Source of the DNA: CAZTAO01 sp964611645
GTDB taxonomy: Bacteria > Armatimonadota > UBA5829
NCBI GenBank assembly: GCA_964611645.1
Contig: CAZTAO010000023.1
Location: 1-64,000, forward strand
DNA: 64,000 nt
Direction: 5' to 3'
The notes beneath the pieces are model-generated. The model was not told the origin of the DNA and did not search any database. It worked only from the letters and a program-made list of their open reading frames with translations. Positions 43,867-52,610 of this stretch are shown in pieces. The translations under genes and the position numbers were made by a program. Numbering within the stretch: position 1 is the first letter of the stretch; the number at the start of each line of letters is the position of its first letter.

Positions 43867-45087
43867 ATGAAGAAGATACTCTCGATAGCTGTGATCTTTG
43901 TTCTACTCGCGTTTACAGGCTGCGCCAAACGCAGCACTGAGACCCCCCAAGTGCCCACGCCAACTCCTCAACCGCCAGACGTGAGTAAGTACATGGACTC
44001 TCTGAAGTTTCCGGGCGAGGAGAAGAACCTGCCGGTTATCGACGTGTATTCACCTGTGGAATGGATCGGTACCTCACCCGACCGCAAAATGCTTGCCATG
44101 GTCACAGAATACGAAAACCACGCCTACGAGCTTTTGCTGTATTCGATGGAGAAGCGAAAGCTCATTGCGCGGACTCGACTGGAGCACGGCGGCTGCACCT
44201 GGTCTCTAGACTCCAAAATGGTAGCAGCATCTGGTAACAAAGATATTGTGGTTATGGATGCATCCGGCAAGGTCACACGTCTCAAAACAAAGAGAGGTGC
44301 GGGCGAACTCATGTTCAGAGCCAAGGATTCCACCAAGCTGCTGTTCTGGTATGGTATCAACAATCCACCCCGATATGATCTACAGATTTCTGAGATCGAT
44401 CTGAAGACAGGCAAACAGAGGAACCTCGTTCGAGCTTCAACCAATTTCGCGGGGTTTACCCACTTCAGAGGTTACGATTGCTATTCGGACACCGACAGAG
44501 TTGACACAGGCGACGCCATAGTTGGCGCTCATCACGTGATGGTCAAGCGTGTCGATGGTGGGAAGACTATGCTTAGTATGCCGGCAGGTATTGCCTCTGG
44601 CGCCAGCGGAATCTGCGTGGACTTCTCTCCGGATAGCCGATGGATTGCGTTGCAGTGGGGCGATTCGGACATGACCTTCATGAACATCGCCAGCGTCAGA
44701 GACGTGAACAGGTTCATGCGTGAGCCTTACGTTGCGGCGTACTATGACAGCGACGCTTCTCGGGTAGAATGGTCTACAGAAAAGGGCAAGGGCACAATAT
44801 GGGCATTGGTGAAAGGTTCCGCTGCTACTGTAGTGGAGCTTCTTACCGGCGAGCAACGGTTGAGGCAGTATCCCGACGTTCTGTCGACTCTCTGGACAAA
44901 CGACCAGTTTGGCCCACGATTGGTCATAGTGGACAGAAGGGGAATGCGGATCGATGCTCTGCAACTCCAGTTCGCTGATACGACCATGGTGGAGTATTGT
45001 GCTGAGAACCCCGACAGATGCGATTGCGACCCCGATCTGGGAATGATCGCCAAGTTCCGGATCAAGCACCCGCAGACGGATGAGTAG
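43867..45087 (+). CDS. lipoprotein with WD40/PD40-like propeller repeats, copy 3 of 3
   Basis: A 406-aa paralog (lipobox LLAFTGC, Pro-rich linker, KFPGEEKNLPVID). It shares the same blade motifs as copy 2 (TSPDRKMLAMV, TWSLDSKMVAASG, IVVMDASGKVT, FRAKDST, ISEIDLKTGKQRNL, THFRGYDCYSD, VDFSPDSRWIALQW, GMIAKFRIK) and is its closest relative. It is 29 bp after copy 2 with GGAGGAG upstream. The three genes look like a recent tandem duplication. No transport or enzymatic domain is apparent. Confidence 0.87.
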   Translation: MKKILSIAVIFVLLAFTGCAKRSTETPQVPTPTPQPPDVSKYMDSLKFPGEEKNLPVIDVYSPVEWIGTSPDRKMLAMVTEYENHAYELLLYSMEKRKLIARTRLEHGGCTWSLDSKMVAASGNKDIVVMDASGKVTRLKTKRGAGELMFRAKDSTKLLFWYGINNPPRYDLQISEIDLKTGKQRNLVRASTNFAGFTHFRGYDCYSDTDRVDTGDAIVGAHHVMVKRVDGGKTMLSMPAGIASGASGICVDFSPDSRWIALQWGDSDMTFMNIASVRDVNRFMREPYVAAYYDSDASRVEWSTEKGKGTIWALVKGSAATVVELLTGEQRLRQYPDVLSTLWTNDQFGPRLVIVDRRGMRIDALQLQFADTTMVEYCAENPDRCDCDPDLGMIAKFRIKHPQTDE

Positions 45088-45100
45088 GAGCGACGGGAGC

Positions 45101-45180
45101 CGGGAGGGCGAGGTCTCACCGAGCCGCTGATTTCGACTCCGCTCAACCAGCGGCGGCTCAGCAGGAGCTTCGCCCTCCCG
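45101..45180. repeat. R10 inverted repeat
   Basis: CGGGAGGGCGA (45101-45111) and TCGCCCTCCCG (45170-45180) are a perfect 11-bp inverted pair around an inner GAGCCGCTG / CAGCGGCGGCTC stem. The rest up to 45223 is an ATCAAACGATCAAACCATCA-type tandem. No gene is visible in 45088-45223. Confidence 0.75.
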
Positions 45181-45223
45181 TTCTACGTCCCCACGATCAA
45201 ACGATCAAACCATCAAACCAAAC

Positions 45224-45253
45224 TTGCAACCGCCTCGCCAATTCAGGTATCAT
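45224..45253 (+). promoter_or_regulatory. promoter of the T-box/valS unit
   Basis: TTGCAA (45224-45229), an 18-nt spacer and TATCAT (45248-45253); transcription would start near 45260. Confidence 0.65.
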
Positions 45254-45259
45254 AGTCAA

Positions 45260-45466
45260 AACTGACATATCGCAAAGCGGTCGTGGGGTGCAGCCGAGTT
45301 GGGCTGCGGTGTCGCCTCTCGCGCAGCGGGAAGAACGGGAGTTCGCTCCCAACTAGAACCCGCCGGGGATGCCCGATATAGCTCCAATAAGCCTCGCGGA
45401 TTTCTCGCGGGGGAATCAAGGTGGTACCACGCTCCTGTCGTCCTTGAACGGCAGGGGCTTTTTTTA
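45260..45466 (+). ncRNA. T-box riboswitch leader upstream of valS
   Basis: Senses uncharged tRNA-Val and controls read-through into valS. The T-box core AAGGTGGTACCACG (45419-45432) followed by CGTCCTTG is canonical. Its TGGT can pair with an ACCA end, as expected for tRNA-Val. A 10-bp terminator stem (45431-45440 with 45449-45458) followed by seven Ts competes with an antiterminator that uses CAAGG/CCTTG. Upstream are hairpins GCAGCC/GGCTGC, a GCGGG...CCCGC stem with inner GGGAG-TTCG-CTCCC, and CCTCGCG/CGCGGGG. A GTC triplet at 45311-45313, in an apparent internal loop, is the specifier candidate. The region before the core seems short for a full Stem I. Confidence 0.92.
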
Positions 45467-45493
45467 TTGGGTGAAATGGAAGAAGTTACGGAA

Positions 45494-45666
45494 TCACGAA
45501 AACACGAAATTGGGAAAACACGAAAAGGGCAGCGATGAGTCATTCCGAGGAACGAGGAATCTGCTTTTCACGCGCCAGGCTTAGCAACATCAGATTCCTC
45601 AGTCGTTCCTCCTTCGGAATGACATTGGTCATTTTTTCGTGTTTTCGTCCTTTCGTGTTTTCGTGA
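45494..45666. repeat. R9 inverted pair enclosing an R1 copy
   Basis: TCACGAAAACACGAAA (45494-45509) and TTTCGTGTTTTCGTGA (45651-45666) are perfect 16-bp complements. Between them lies a full R1 repeat (45539-45623). All of it is in the untranslated leader between the T-box terminator and the valS start. No gene is visible here. Confidence 0.88.
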
Positions 45667-45685
45667 TAAAGAGAGGTGAGTGAAG

Positions 45686-48337
45686 ATGAGTGATGTGTCG
45701 CTGCCGGGGGGGTACAATCCGGCTGAGATTGAGAAGAAGTGGTATACCGAGTGGGAGGCGCGGAAGTATTTTGGGGCGGAGGTGAAGCCCGGGAGGCCCA
45801 AGTATTGCATCACCATCCCGCCGCCCAATGTCACCGGCTCGCTGCACATCGGCCACGCTTTGTGCTACTCCATCCAGGATGTGCTCACGCGTTGGAAGCG
45901 GATGCAGGGCTTCAACACCCTCTGCCTGCCCGGCACCGACCACGCGGGGATCGCCACCCAGAACAAGGTGGAGCAGCAGATTGCCGAGCAGGGCCTCACC
46001 CGCCACGACCTCGGCAGGGAGAAGTTCTTGAAGCGGGTATGGGAGTGGAAAGATGAGTACGGCGGCCAGATTCTGCGGCAGTTCAAGACAATGGGCTTCA
46101 GCTTCGACTGGGACCGCGAGCGCTTCACAATGGACGCCGGCTACACCGAGGCCGTCCAGGAAGCGTTCATCCGCCTCTTCAACAAGGGCTACATATATCG
46201 GGGCGCCAGGGTCATCAACTGGTGCCCCCGCTGTCACACGGCTATCTCCGACATCGAAGTGGAGCACATCGAGGAGCAAGGCCACCTCTGGCACATCAGG
46301 TATCCGCTGGAGGATGGCTCCGGCTTTGTGACGGTTGCCACCACTCGCCCGGAGACGATGCTCGGCGACACTGCGGTGACCGTCCACCCCGACGACCCCC
46401 GATACACAAATCTCATCGGCAAAAACGTCAAGCTGCCCCTCACAGACAGAGTGCTGCCGATCATCGCCGATGATTTCGTGGACATGGAGTTCGGGACCGG
46501 GGCGGTGAAAGCCACACCCGCCCACGACCCCAACGACTTCGAGATCGGCCTTCGTCACAACCTGCCTCAGGTGGTGGTGATCGGGATCGATGGATCGATG
46601 ACAGCCGAAGCGGGCGAGAAGTATGCCGGGCTGGACCGCTACGATGCCAGGAAAGCAGTGCTTCACGACCTGGAGCATCTAGGTCTGCTGGTGGAAACCA
46701 CCGACCACACCCACCAGGTCGGCACCTGCGAACGCTGCCACACGGTCATCGAGCCGCTTCTCTCCGAGCAGTGGTTCTGCAAGATGAAGGAACTGGCCGA
46801 GCCTGCAATCGACGCGGTCAAGAGCGGCAGTGTGAAGTTCTGGCCGGACCGATACGAGCGCACCTACATCGATTGGATGGAGAACGTGCGCGACTGGTGC
46901 ATCTCGCGACAGTTGTGGTGGGGGCATCGGATTCCTGTCTGGAAGTGCGACGAGTGCGGCGGATACGTGGCGGCGAGAAGCCAGGTAGCGGCCTGCGAGA
47001 AGTGCGGGTGTACCAGCCTGACCCAGGACCCGGACGTGCTCGACACGTGGTTCAGCTCCGCGTTGTGGCCATTCGCCACCCTCGGCTGGCCGAAAGATAC
47101 GCCTGAACTGGCCTACTTCTACCCAACCGACGTGCTGGTGACCGCGCAGGAGATTCTTTATCTCTGGGTCGCCAGGATGATCTTCTCAAGCTGCGAGTAT
47201 CTCGACGGCCAGATCCCGTTCAAGGATGTCTACATCTACGCCACGGTCCTCAACGAAGAGGGCCGGAGGATGAGCAAGTCTCTGGGGACGGGAGTCGACC
47301 CTCTGGACCTCATCGAGAAGCACGGCGCGGATGCCCTGCGGTTCTCGCTTATCCAGCAGGCAGGCAAGAACCAGGATCTGAGGTTCTCGGACAAGCGGGT
47401 GGAGAATGCCGCAAGGTTCGCCAATAAGATATGGAACGCGTCGAAGTTCGTGCTGATGAACCTCACCGACTACAACCCCACCGCCCGAGTGGACCCCGGC
47501 GACCTCACGCTGGAAGACCGGTGGATACTATCAAGGCTGAGCAAAACCGCCGATGCTGTGAACAGCGGCTTTACCACCTACGACATGGACTATGCCGCGA
47601 GGGCGCTGTATGAGTTCATCTGGAACGAGTTCTGCGACTGGTATGTGGAACTGGTCAAGCCGAGGCTTCGCGGTGAGCCCAAGGACAAGGTGGTCGCTCA
47701 GTGGGTGCTGCATCACGTGCTGGACACCATCCTGCGCCTGCTCCACCCGATCATGCCATTCATCACCGAGGAAATCTGGCAAGCCATCCCGCACCAGGGC
47801 CGCAGCATAATGCTGGCGCAGTTCCCCGACGAGTCCGCCGGTTTGGTGGACGAGGAAGCCGAAGCACAGCTTGCGACGCTGATGGAAACCATCCGAAACA
47901 TCAGAAACCTGCGGGCGGAGTTGGGAGTGGAACCGGCCAAACGGGTGAACGTGACGCTGGTCGCCGACAAGCCCACCAAGAAGTTTCTGGAAAGATGCTC
48001 GGAGTCCCTGCGTGGTCTCGGGAGGATCGAGATTTTGACCTTCGCCGACTCGATTCCCGAAGAAGCCAAAGCAAACTTCAAGACAGCAAGCGCGGTGGGT
48101 GTGGACGTGAACCTGGAAATAGCAGGCGCGCTGGACACTGCCAAAGAACTCGAGAAGATCGCCATAGAGTTGAAATCCATAGCCAAAGAACTGGAGCGAA
48201 CCGGCGGCAAGCTAAACAGCCCCCAGTTCATAGAGCGCGCCCCAGCGGAAATAGTAGAAAAAGAGCGCCGCATACTAGCCGAACTGGAAGAGAAGCAGAC
48301 CAAACTCCAGGAACGGGCAAAGTTGTTGGAGGGGTGA
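45686..48337 (+). CDS. valS: valyl-tRNA synthetase
   Basis: Charges tRNA-Val with valine; cytoplasmic, essential. The 883-aa class I synthetase has PPPNVTGSLHIGHAL (HIGH motif, about residues 42-56), the editing domain with TTRPETMLGDTAV, zinc-type Cys pairs (KCDECGGYV..CEKCG, about 415-435), ERMSKS-like RRMSKSLG near residue 526, an anticodon-binding domain, and a C-terminal coiled-coil arm (ELEEKQTKLQERAKLLEG). Length is normal for the family. The start is ATG 45686 with GAGGTGAG upstream; GTG 45680 is less likely. It is controlled by the T-box leader at 45260. Confidence 0.98.
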   Translation: MSDVSLPGGYNPAEIEKKWYTEWEARKYFGAEVKPGRPKYCITIPPPNVTGSLHIGHALCYSIQDVLTRWKRMQGFNTLCLPGTDHAGIATQNKVEQQIAEQGLTRHDLGREKFLKRVWEWKDEYGGQILRQFKTMGFSFDWDRERFTMDAGYTEAVQEAFIRLFNKGYIYRGARVINWCPRCHTAISDIEVEHIEEQGHLWHIRYPLEDGSGFVTVATTRPETMLGDTAVTVHPDDPRYTNLIGKNVKLPLTDRVLPIIADDFVDMEFGTGAVKATPAHDPNDFEIGLRHNLPQVVVIGIDGSMTAEAGEKYAGLDRYDARKAVLHDLEHLGLLVETTDHTHQVGTCERCHTVIEPLLSEQWFCKMKELAEPAIDAVKSGSVKFWPDRYERTYIDWMENVRDWCISRQLWWGHRIPVWKCDECGGYVAARSQVAACEKCGCTSLTQDPDVLDTWFSSALWPFATLGWPKDTPELAYFYPTDVLVTAQEILYLWVARMIFSSCEYLDGQIPFKDVYIYATVLNEEGRRMSKSLGTGVDPLDLIEKHGADALRFSLIQQAGKNQDLRFSDKRVENAARFANKIWNASKFVLMNLTDYNPTARVDPGDLTLEDRWILSRLSKTADAVNSGFTTYDMDYAARALYEFIWNEFCDWYVELVKPRLRGEPKDKVVAQWVLHHVLDTILRLLHPIMPFITEEIWQAIPHQGRSIMLAQFPDESAGLVDEEAEAQLATLMETIRNIRNLRAELGVEPAKRVNVTLVADKPTKKFLERCSESLRGLGRIEILTFADSIPEEAKANFKTASAVGVDVNLEIAGALDTAKELEKIAIELKSIAKELERTGGKLNSPQFIERAPAEIVEKERRILAELEEKQTKLQERAKLLEG

Positions 48338-48342
48338 GATAC

Positions 48343-48453
48343 ATCCCCCTCCACGCCAGGAGGGGGCTTGGGGGCGGTTCTTGTCACCTGCCAATTCTGT
48401 GGAGCCTTACGCTTGAAGAACCTCTCCCTAGCCCTCCCCTGGCGGGGGAGGGG
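48343..48453. repeat. two R2 copies, facing
   Basis: CCCCCTCCACGCCAGGAGGG then GGCTTGGGGGCGGTTCTT (48345-48381) faces AAGAACCTCTCCCTAGCCCT then CCCCTGGCGGGGGAGGGG (about 48416-48453). This resembles the arrangement at 1840-1950. Confidence 0.8.
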
Positions 48454-48474
48454 ATTAGTTAATGGAGGTATGAT

Positions 48475-49341
48475 TTGAAAACAGCAGTCAGCACCTACAG
48501 CTTTTGGAAATACTTGACCGACGGAACCATGGACATCTTCCATGTCATCAAGTCGGTAGCGGAGATGGGATTCGAGGGCATTGAATTGTGCACTCTCGGC
48601 CCTGCAGTCACTGAAGAGAACAAGGCCGACCTCGCGAAGCAGATCAAAGACGCCTGTGACGAAGCGGGGCTGCCGATTGTCAGCTACACCATCGGCGCGG
48701 ACTTCCTGAATCCATCATCGGAGATAGAAGAAGCCATTCGCTTGAGGGACGAGGTCGATACGGCGGCCATCCTTGGCTCGCCCAGAATGCGCCACGATGC
48801 CACCGGCGGGTTCCGAGACCGCAAAAACGGCCTGCTGGACTTCTTTGAAGCGCTGCCGATCATAGCCAACGCATGCAGGGAAGTCACCCAGTACGCGGCC
48901 GACAAAGGCGTGAAGACGATGGTCGAGAACCACGGCTTCTTCATGCAGGACAGCGACAGGGTAGAATCTCTGACAGAAACAGTCGACCACCCCAACTTCG
49001 GCGCTCTGATCGATATCGGCAACTTCCTCTGTGCGGACGAAGAGCCTCTGATCGCGGTATCGAGGATGGCGAAATATGCATTCCACGTTCACGCCAAAGA
49101 CTTCCACCGCAAGCCGATAGGCTCGGAGCCGGGCGCGTGGTGGTTCAAGACACGCGGCGGGTATTACCTCCGAGGCGCGATAGTGGGACATGGTTATGTG
49201 GACATCCGAGGCTGCATGAAGCTGCTCAAGGATGCCGGTTACCAGGACTACGTATCCATAGAGTTCGAGGGAATGGAAGACAACAAGCCTGCCATCGAGC
49301 TAGGTCTGGCGAACTTGAAGAAAGCGCTGGCTGACCTGTAG
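48475..49341 (+). CDS. sugar phosphate isomerase/epimerase-like TIM-barrel protein
   Basis: A 288-aa xylose-isomerase-like barrel (AP endonuclease 2 superfamily). Probable metal ligands: Glu in TMVENHGFFMQ (about 156), Asp in LIDIGNFLC (about 183), His in FHVHAKDFHRK (about 206) and Glu in VSIEFEGMED (about 264). It has no signal peptide. The start is TTG with GGAGG seven bases upstream. It is followed after 27 bp by a clan-A hydrolase gene, so it may process the released sugar. Distinct from the hydroxypyruvate-isomerase-like protein at 11643. Substrate unknown. Confidence 0.87.
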   Translation: MKTAVSTYSFWKYLTDGTMDIFHVIKSVAEMGFEGIELCTLGPAVTEENKADLAKQIKDACDEAGLPIVSYTIGADFLNPSSEIEEAIRLRDEVDTAAILGSPRMRHDATGGFRDRKNGLLDFFEALPIIANACREVTQYAADKGVKTMVENHGFFMQDSDRVESLTETVDHPNFGALIDIGNFLCADEEPLIAVSRMAKYAFHVHAKDFHRKPIGSEPGAWWFKTRGGYYLRGAIVGHGYVDIRGCMKLLKDAGYQDYVSIEFEGMEDNKPAIELGLANLKKALADL

Positions 49342-49368
49342 TACCTCGTGCGGCAACTGGAGGAGTGT

Positions 49369-51741
49369 ATGGAGACTGGATCAGTGACTCGGTTATCTGC
49401 TACGGTTTTGGCAATTGTGGCAATTCTCGTGATTGGAACACTCAGTTGCGCGTCAGCAGCTCTTACAGTTACAACGGACCACCCCGGGAACCTGTTCACG
49501 GTTGGCGAATCCGTCAGCTTCACCGTGTCCGGGAATTCCGGCGATGTCTCCTGGGTTGTCGGCGACTGGAAAGACCAGCAACGCGCGTCGGGAACATCGG
49601 CTCAGGCTACTATCAGCCTCAAGCCACTTCCTCCCGGATACTACGAGATCAAGTGCTCGGACGCAGCGGGTGGGGTAGTTGTGCCGTTCGGCGTGGTGAT
49701 GAACCGGGGGGCCAAACCATCGGACAAAGAGGGGCGCATCGGGATAGACGCGGCGCTGGCGTGGTGCGTTGAGGACAAGCAGGTTCCCGAAGCGGCCAAG
49801 ATTGTGAGTGTTGCCGGTATCCCCTGGGTGCGGGAGCGGTTGGCTTGGGGCGAGGTCGAGAAAGAGCCGGGGAAGATCGACTGGCGCGGATACGAACGGG
49901 TCGCCAATACCCACCAAGCGTTGGGCACGTCCGTAACGCAGGTTGTCGATTTCGCGCCGTGGTGGGCCAACGACAACAATTCCCCTAACCCCCCCCCCCG
50001 CGACCTGGCCGGGGTCTACAAGTTCTTCCGTCTGGCCGGCAAACACTTCGCGGGGCGGATTCAGGCGTGGGAGCCGTGGAACGAGGTAGACAACGGCTGG
50101 CCTGCCCTGGCGGACACCTACTCATCCGTGCTAAAAGCCGCATCCCTTGGCATACGGGATGGCGATCCCACAGCGCTCATGCTTCCCGCATCGTTCTCGG
50201 CGCACTGGAAAGTCCCGTTCCAGGACAACCTGGCCGAGTGCGGGGTGGCTGACCACTTCGACGTCACCAACTACCACCGCTACCACGATCCTTATGGCCA
50301 GCAGCCGACGGTTCGGGAGCTGGTCAAGATATACGGCAGGAAGCCAGTATGGCTCACCGAAACCAACCTCCTCTTCTGGCCCAAGGAAGGCCCGGACGGC
50401 AAGCTGTTGGGACGGGCCGAGCAGCAGCGAGGGGCGCGCTACATCCCCAGAGCCGCCGCGCTCTCACTTGCCGCAGGCATTCAGCGAATGTTCATCTTCA
50501 TGCTTCCTCACAGGCCGGAAGGAGATGTGCAGTTCGGACTTCTTCGGCCCGACCTGACCCCATACCCTGAGTTTATCGCTCTCTCCGCTGTGGCTAACAT
50601 ACTCGGTCACTCTACCTACCTCGGCACGTATCCTTCTCCCAAAGGCACGGACGCCCGCGCGTTCAGCACTCCTGAAGGAAATGCGGTAGTTGCGTGGTCC
50701 AACGAGCCGACCAAGTCAGTTCTCCGGGTTCGCGGGAAAGTCATCAGGGTCCTCGATGTGTTCGGCAGCGACAAGGGCATTCAGAGTCAGAACGGGATCG
50801 CGGTCGTCGAGTTGTCAGAGGAGCCTGTATACATCCTCGGCGCGTCGCTTGATGGCGTTACACCAGCTAAGCACGTAACCGCAATAAACACAGTCCCTTC
50901 ACGTGTCACTCAAAGCAAGATAGTGCTCGCGCCGCGCTGCGACCTTTCCATTGCCAAGCGACACAACTGGTACCTCATCCCATCCGGCCAACCGGTGAAC
51001 TATACAGTCCAGGTCTGGAATCTGGATGACTCGAAGAACGCCAAAGGCATCGTCACACTGCGTGTGCCCAAGGGGTGGAGCGCGGACAAAACGCGGTTTG
51101 ACGTGAACATTGCGCCGATGTCTCACGAGTCCGTTCTAGTCAAGCTCACGCCTGACACCACGAAGCTCGGGCCGGAGAAGCTCAGGGTAGACGCTACTTT
51201 CAACGGCCGCCGCGTCTCGCCGCTGGTGAGCTGGTTCGGACGCGACCCCGCCGCTGTGAAGCCCGCCAGATCAATGCGCTTGGCCAAAGATGATAGCGGC
51301 TGGCAGGTTGTCTCGATCGGCGCGCAAACCGCGTCTGTGGAGAAATTTGAAAACGGAGTGTTCCGGATCAAAGCTCTGCCGGGTGCGCCGGACAGCCGGT
51401 CTGCGACGCTCAAGCTATCTTCGGCGAAAGGCTTCCGGCTGGACAGCTATGATGGACTGATTGTTACTGCGCCGGTCGAACCCGCCTCAACAAAGGCAGA
51501 CCTCCGGCTCAGACTCACGGACGCAAGGGGCGCGGTCTGGGAGTGTGGAGCCTCAGAGGGCTGCGCGCCGGGTTCGCCGGTATTCTTGTTCCAAGACCTC
51601 GAATGGCAATGGTGGTCGGTGCCGGCATTTGTCCCAAGCCTTCGCGGGGCAAAGACGGTCGAACTGATCTGCAGCTTTGAGAAGCCAGTGGAAGAGTTCA
51701 CGCTGCGGTTGGGAAAAGTCGACGCAGTGAAGTACCCATAG
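49369..51741 (+). CDS. exported clan GH-A glycoside hydrolase with flanking sandwich domains
   Basis: A 790-aa protein with a signal peptide (about residues 1-28, ending LSCASA). The first domain is an Ig-like sandwich (PGNLFTVGESVSFTVSG). The TIM barrel follows (about 115-410), with acid/base Glu in AWEPWNEVD near residue 236 and nucleophile Glu in VWLTETNLLFW near residue 330. Two C-terminal beta regions follow. The layout matches the protein at 21620. ATG 49369 with GGAGGAG upstream is preferred to GTG 49348. A run of eleven Cs (49989-49999) inside the barrel encodes PPP; its slippage would cause a frameshift. It follows the isomerase gene by 27 bp. Confidence 0.85.
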   Translation: METGSVTRLSATVLAIVAILVIGTLSCASAALTVTTDHPGNLFTVGESVSFTVSGNSGDVSWVVGDWKDQQRASGTSAQATISLKPLPPGYYEIKCSDAAGGVVVPFGVVMNRGAKPSDKEGRIGIDAALAWCVEDKQVPEAAKIVSVAGIPWVRERLAWGEVEKEPGKIDWRGYERVANTHQALGTSVTQVVDFAPWWANDNNSPNPPPRDLAGVYKFFRLAGKHFAGRIQAWEPWNEVDNGWPALADTYSSVLKAASLGIRDGDPTALMLPASFSAHWKVPFQDNLAECGVADHFDVTNYHRYHDPYGQQPTVRELVKIYGRKPVWLTETNLLFWPKEGPDGKLLGRAEQQRGARYIPRAAALSLAAGIQRMFIFMLPHRPEGDVQFGLLRPDLTPYPEFIALSAVANILGHSTYLGTYPSPKGTDARAFSTPEGNAVVAWSNEPTKSVLRVRGKVIRVLDVFGSDKGIQSQNGIAVVELSEEPVYILGASLDGVTPAKHVTAINTVPSRVTQSKIVLAPRCDLSIAKRHNWYLIPSGQPVNYTVQVWNLDDSKNAKGIVTLRVPKGWSADKTRFDVNIAPMSHESVLVKLTPDTTKLGPEKLRVDATFNGRRVSPLVSWFGRDPAAVKPARSMRLAKDDSGWQVVSIGAQTASVEKFENGVFRIKALPGAPDSRSATLKLSSAKGFRLDSYDGLIVTAPVEPASTKADLRLRLTDARGAVWECGASEGCAPGSPVFLFQDLEWQWWSVPAFVPSLRGAKTVELICSFEKPVEEFTLRLGKVDAVKYP
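49989..49999 (+). repeat. C11 homopolymer inside a coding region
   Basis: Eleven Cs at about codon 207 of the hydrolase gene, encoding part of NPPPR. The frame is open as written. Confidence 0.85.
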
Positions 51742-51786
51742 CTAAGGAGTAATGCAGCAGTGTCTTACGCCCAAGACAGAATTCTT

Positions 51787-51850
51787 ATCACGAAAACGCG
51801 AAATCAGAACGAACTCTTTCTGTCCTTCTCTAATTTCGGGATTTCGTGAT
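51787..51850. repeat. R9 repeat copy (ATCACGAAA...TTTCGTGAT)
   Basis: ATCACGAAA (51787-51795) pairs with TTTCGTGAT (51842-51850). Same family as 45494 and 57381. Confidence 0.75.
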
Positions 51851-51881
51851 TGCTTTTGGTTCCGGCTTTGCAGGCCTATGG

Positions 51882-52550
51882 TCAGGTCCTATCCACCGCG
51901 TACCTCAGCCACACAACGTCGCCTTCAAGTCTCTCTGCTGAGACCACGCTGAGGTTCATGGCCTTTGTGGGCGAGTCTATGTCAGGGGCTTTGAAGACTC
52001 CGCCCTGGCAGATGCCGCCGATCAGGCACGGGCTAATGAGCAGGCTGATCTCATCCACAAGCCCCGCCCGCAGGAGTGCGCCGTTGAGCGTGCCGCCACT
52101 TTCCACCCGAACGGTCTTGACGCCGAACACCGAGTTCAGCCGCTCCAGCGCGAGTCTCAGATCGACATACCCCTGCCCTGCCTGCAGGTAACTCACCTTG
52201 GCGTCTTCCAGCCGCTGTATGTGAGCTTCAGGCGTGGTCTCAGAGCACAGCACCACCAGGTCTTTCCAGAAAGGCTGCATTCGCCAGTAGTTCCAGTTGC
52301 TGATGCGGCCCCGGCTGTCCACCACCGCCAGTATCGGCCTGATGTCTCCGGGGATTACCTTGGGTTCAAACTCGGAGTCATCGGGCGCCAGCTTTGGGTC
52401 TTCGGTGGCGAGGAGGGTATCTGCGCCGGCGAGTGTCGCATCCTCGTTCCAAGTCGCGGCTATACGGTGGTATTGGTCTATATCCGGGGTGAACCAGTCG
52501 ATCCGACCGTCCGCGCTCACTATGTTATGCAAAATCACTCGTGGCAACAT
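51882..52550 (-). CDS. RibD C-terminal (dihydrofolate-reductase-like) domain protein
   Basis: A 222-aa NADPH-dependent reductase-type protein of the RibD-C/DHFR superfamily. The riboflavin enzyme of this fold reduces the ribosyl group of the pyrimidine precursor. Landmarks: VILHNIVSADGRIDW, GADTLLA near residue 40, RPILAVVDSRGRI, VRVESGGTLNGALLRAGLVDEI with the G-G-T-L-N motif near residue 155, and SPCLIGG. It lacks the deaminase domain of full-length RibD, so this may be a stand-alone reductase or an enzyme of another pathway. The start is ATG 52550, with AGGTGAG just upstream. It follows the helicase on the same strand by 60 bp. Confidence 0.88.
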   Translation of the reverse strand: MLPRVILHNIVSADGRIDWFTPDIDQYHRIAATWNEDATLAGADTLLATEDPKLAPDDSEFEPKVIPGDIRPILAVVDSRGRISNWNYWRMQPFWKDLVVLCSETTPEAHIQRLEDAKVSYLQAGQGYVDLRLALERLNSVFGVKTVRVESGGTLNGALLRAGLVDEISLLISPCLIGGICQGGVFKAPDIDSPTKAMNLSVVSAERLEGDVVWLRYAVDRT

Positions 52551-52610
52551 CTTACTCACCTACTTCATAGCCCGTCGAAGGGCCAACTACAGGCCACCAC
52601 CGGCCAACGC

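Noticed and set aside
45369..45584. Short plus-strand frame across the T-box
   Set aside because: It runs through the T-box core, terminator and an R1 repeat, so it is not a gene.
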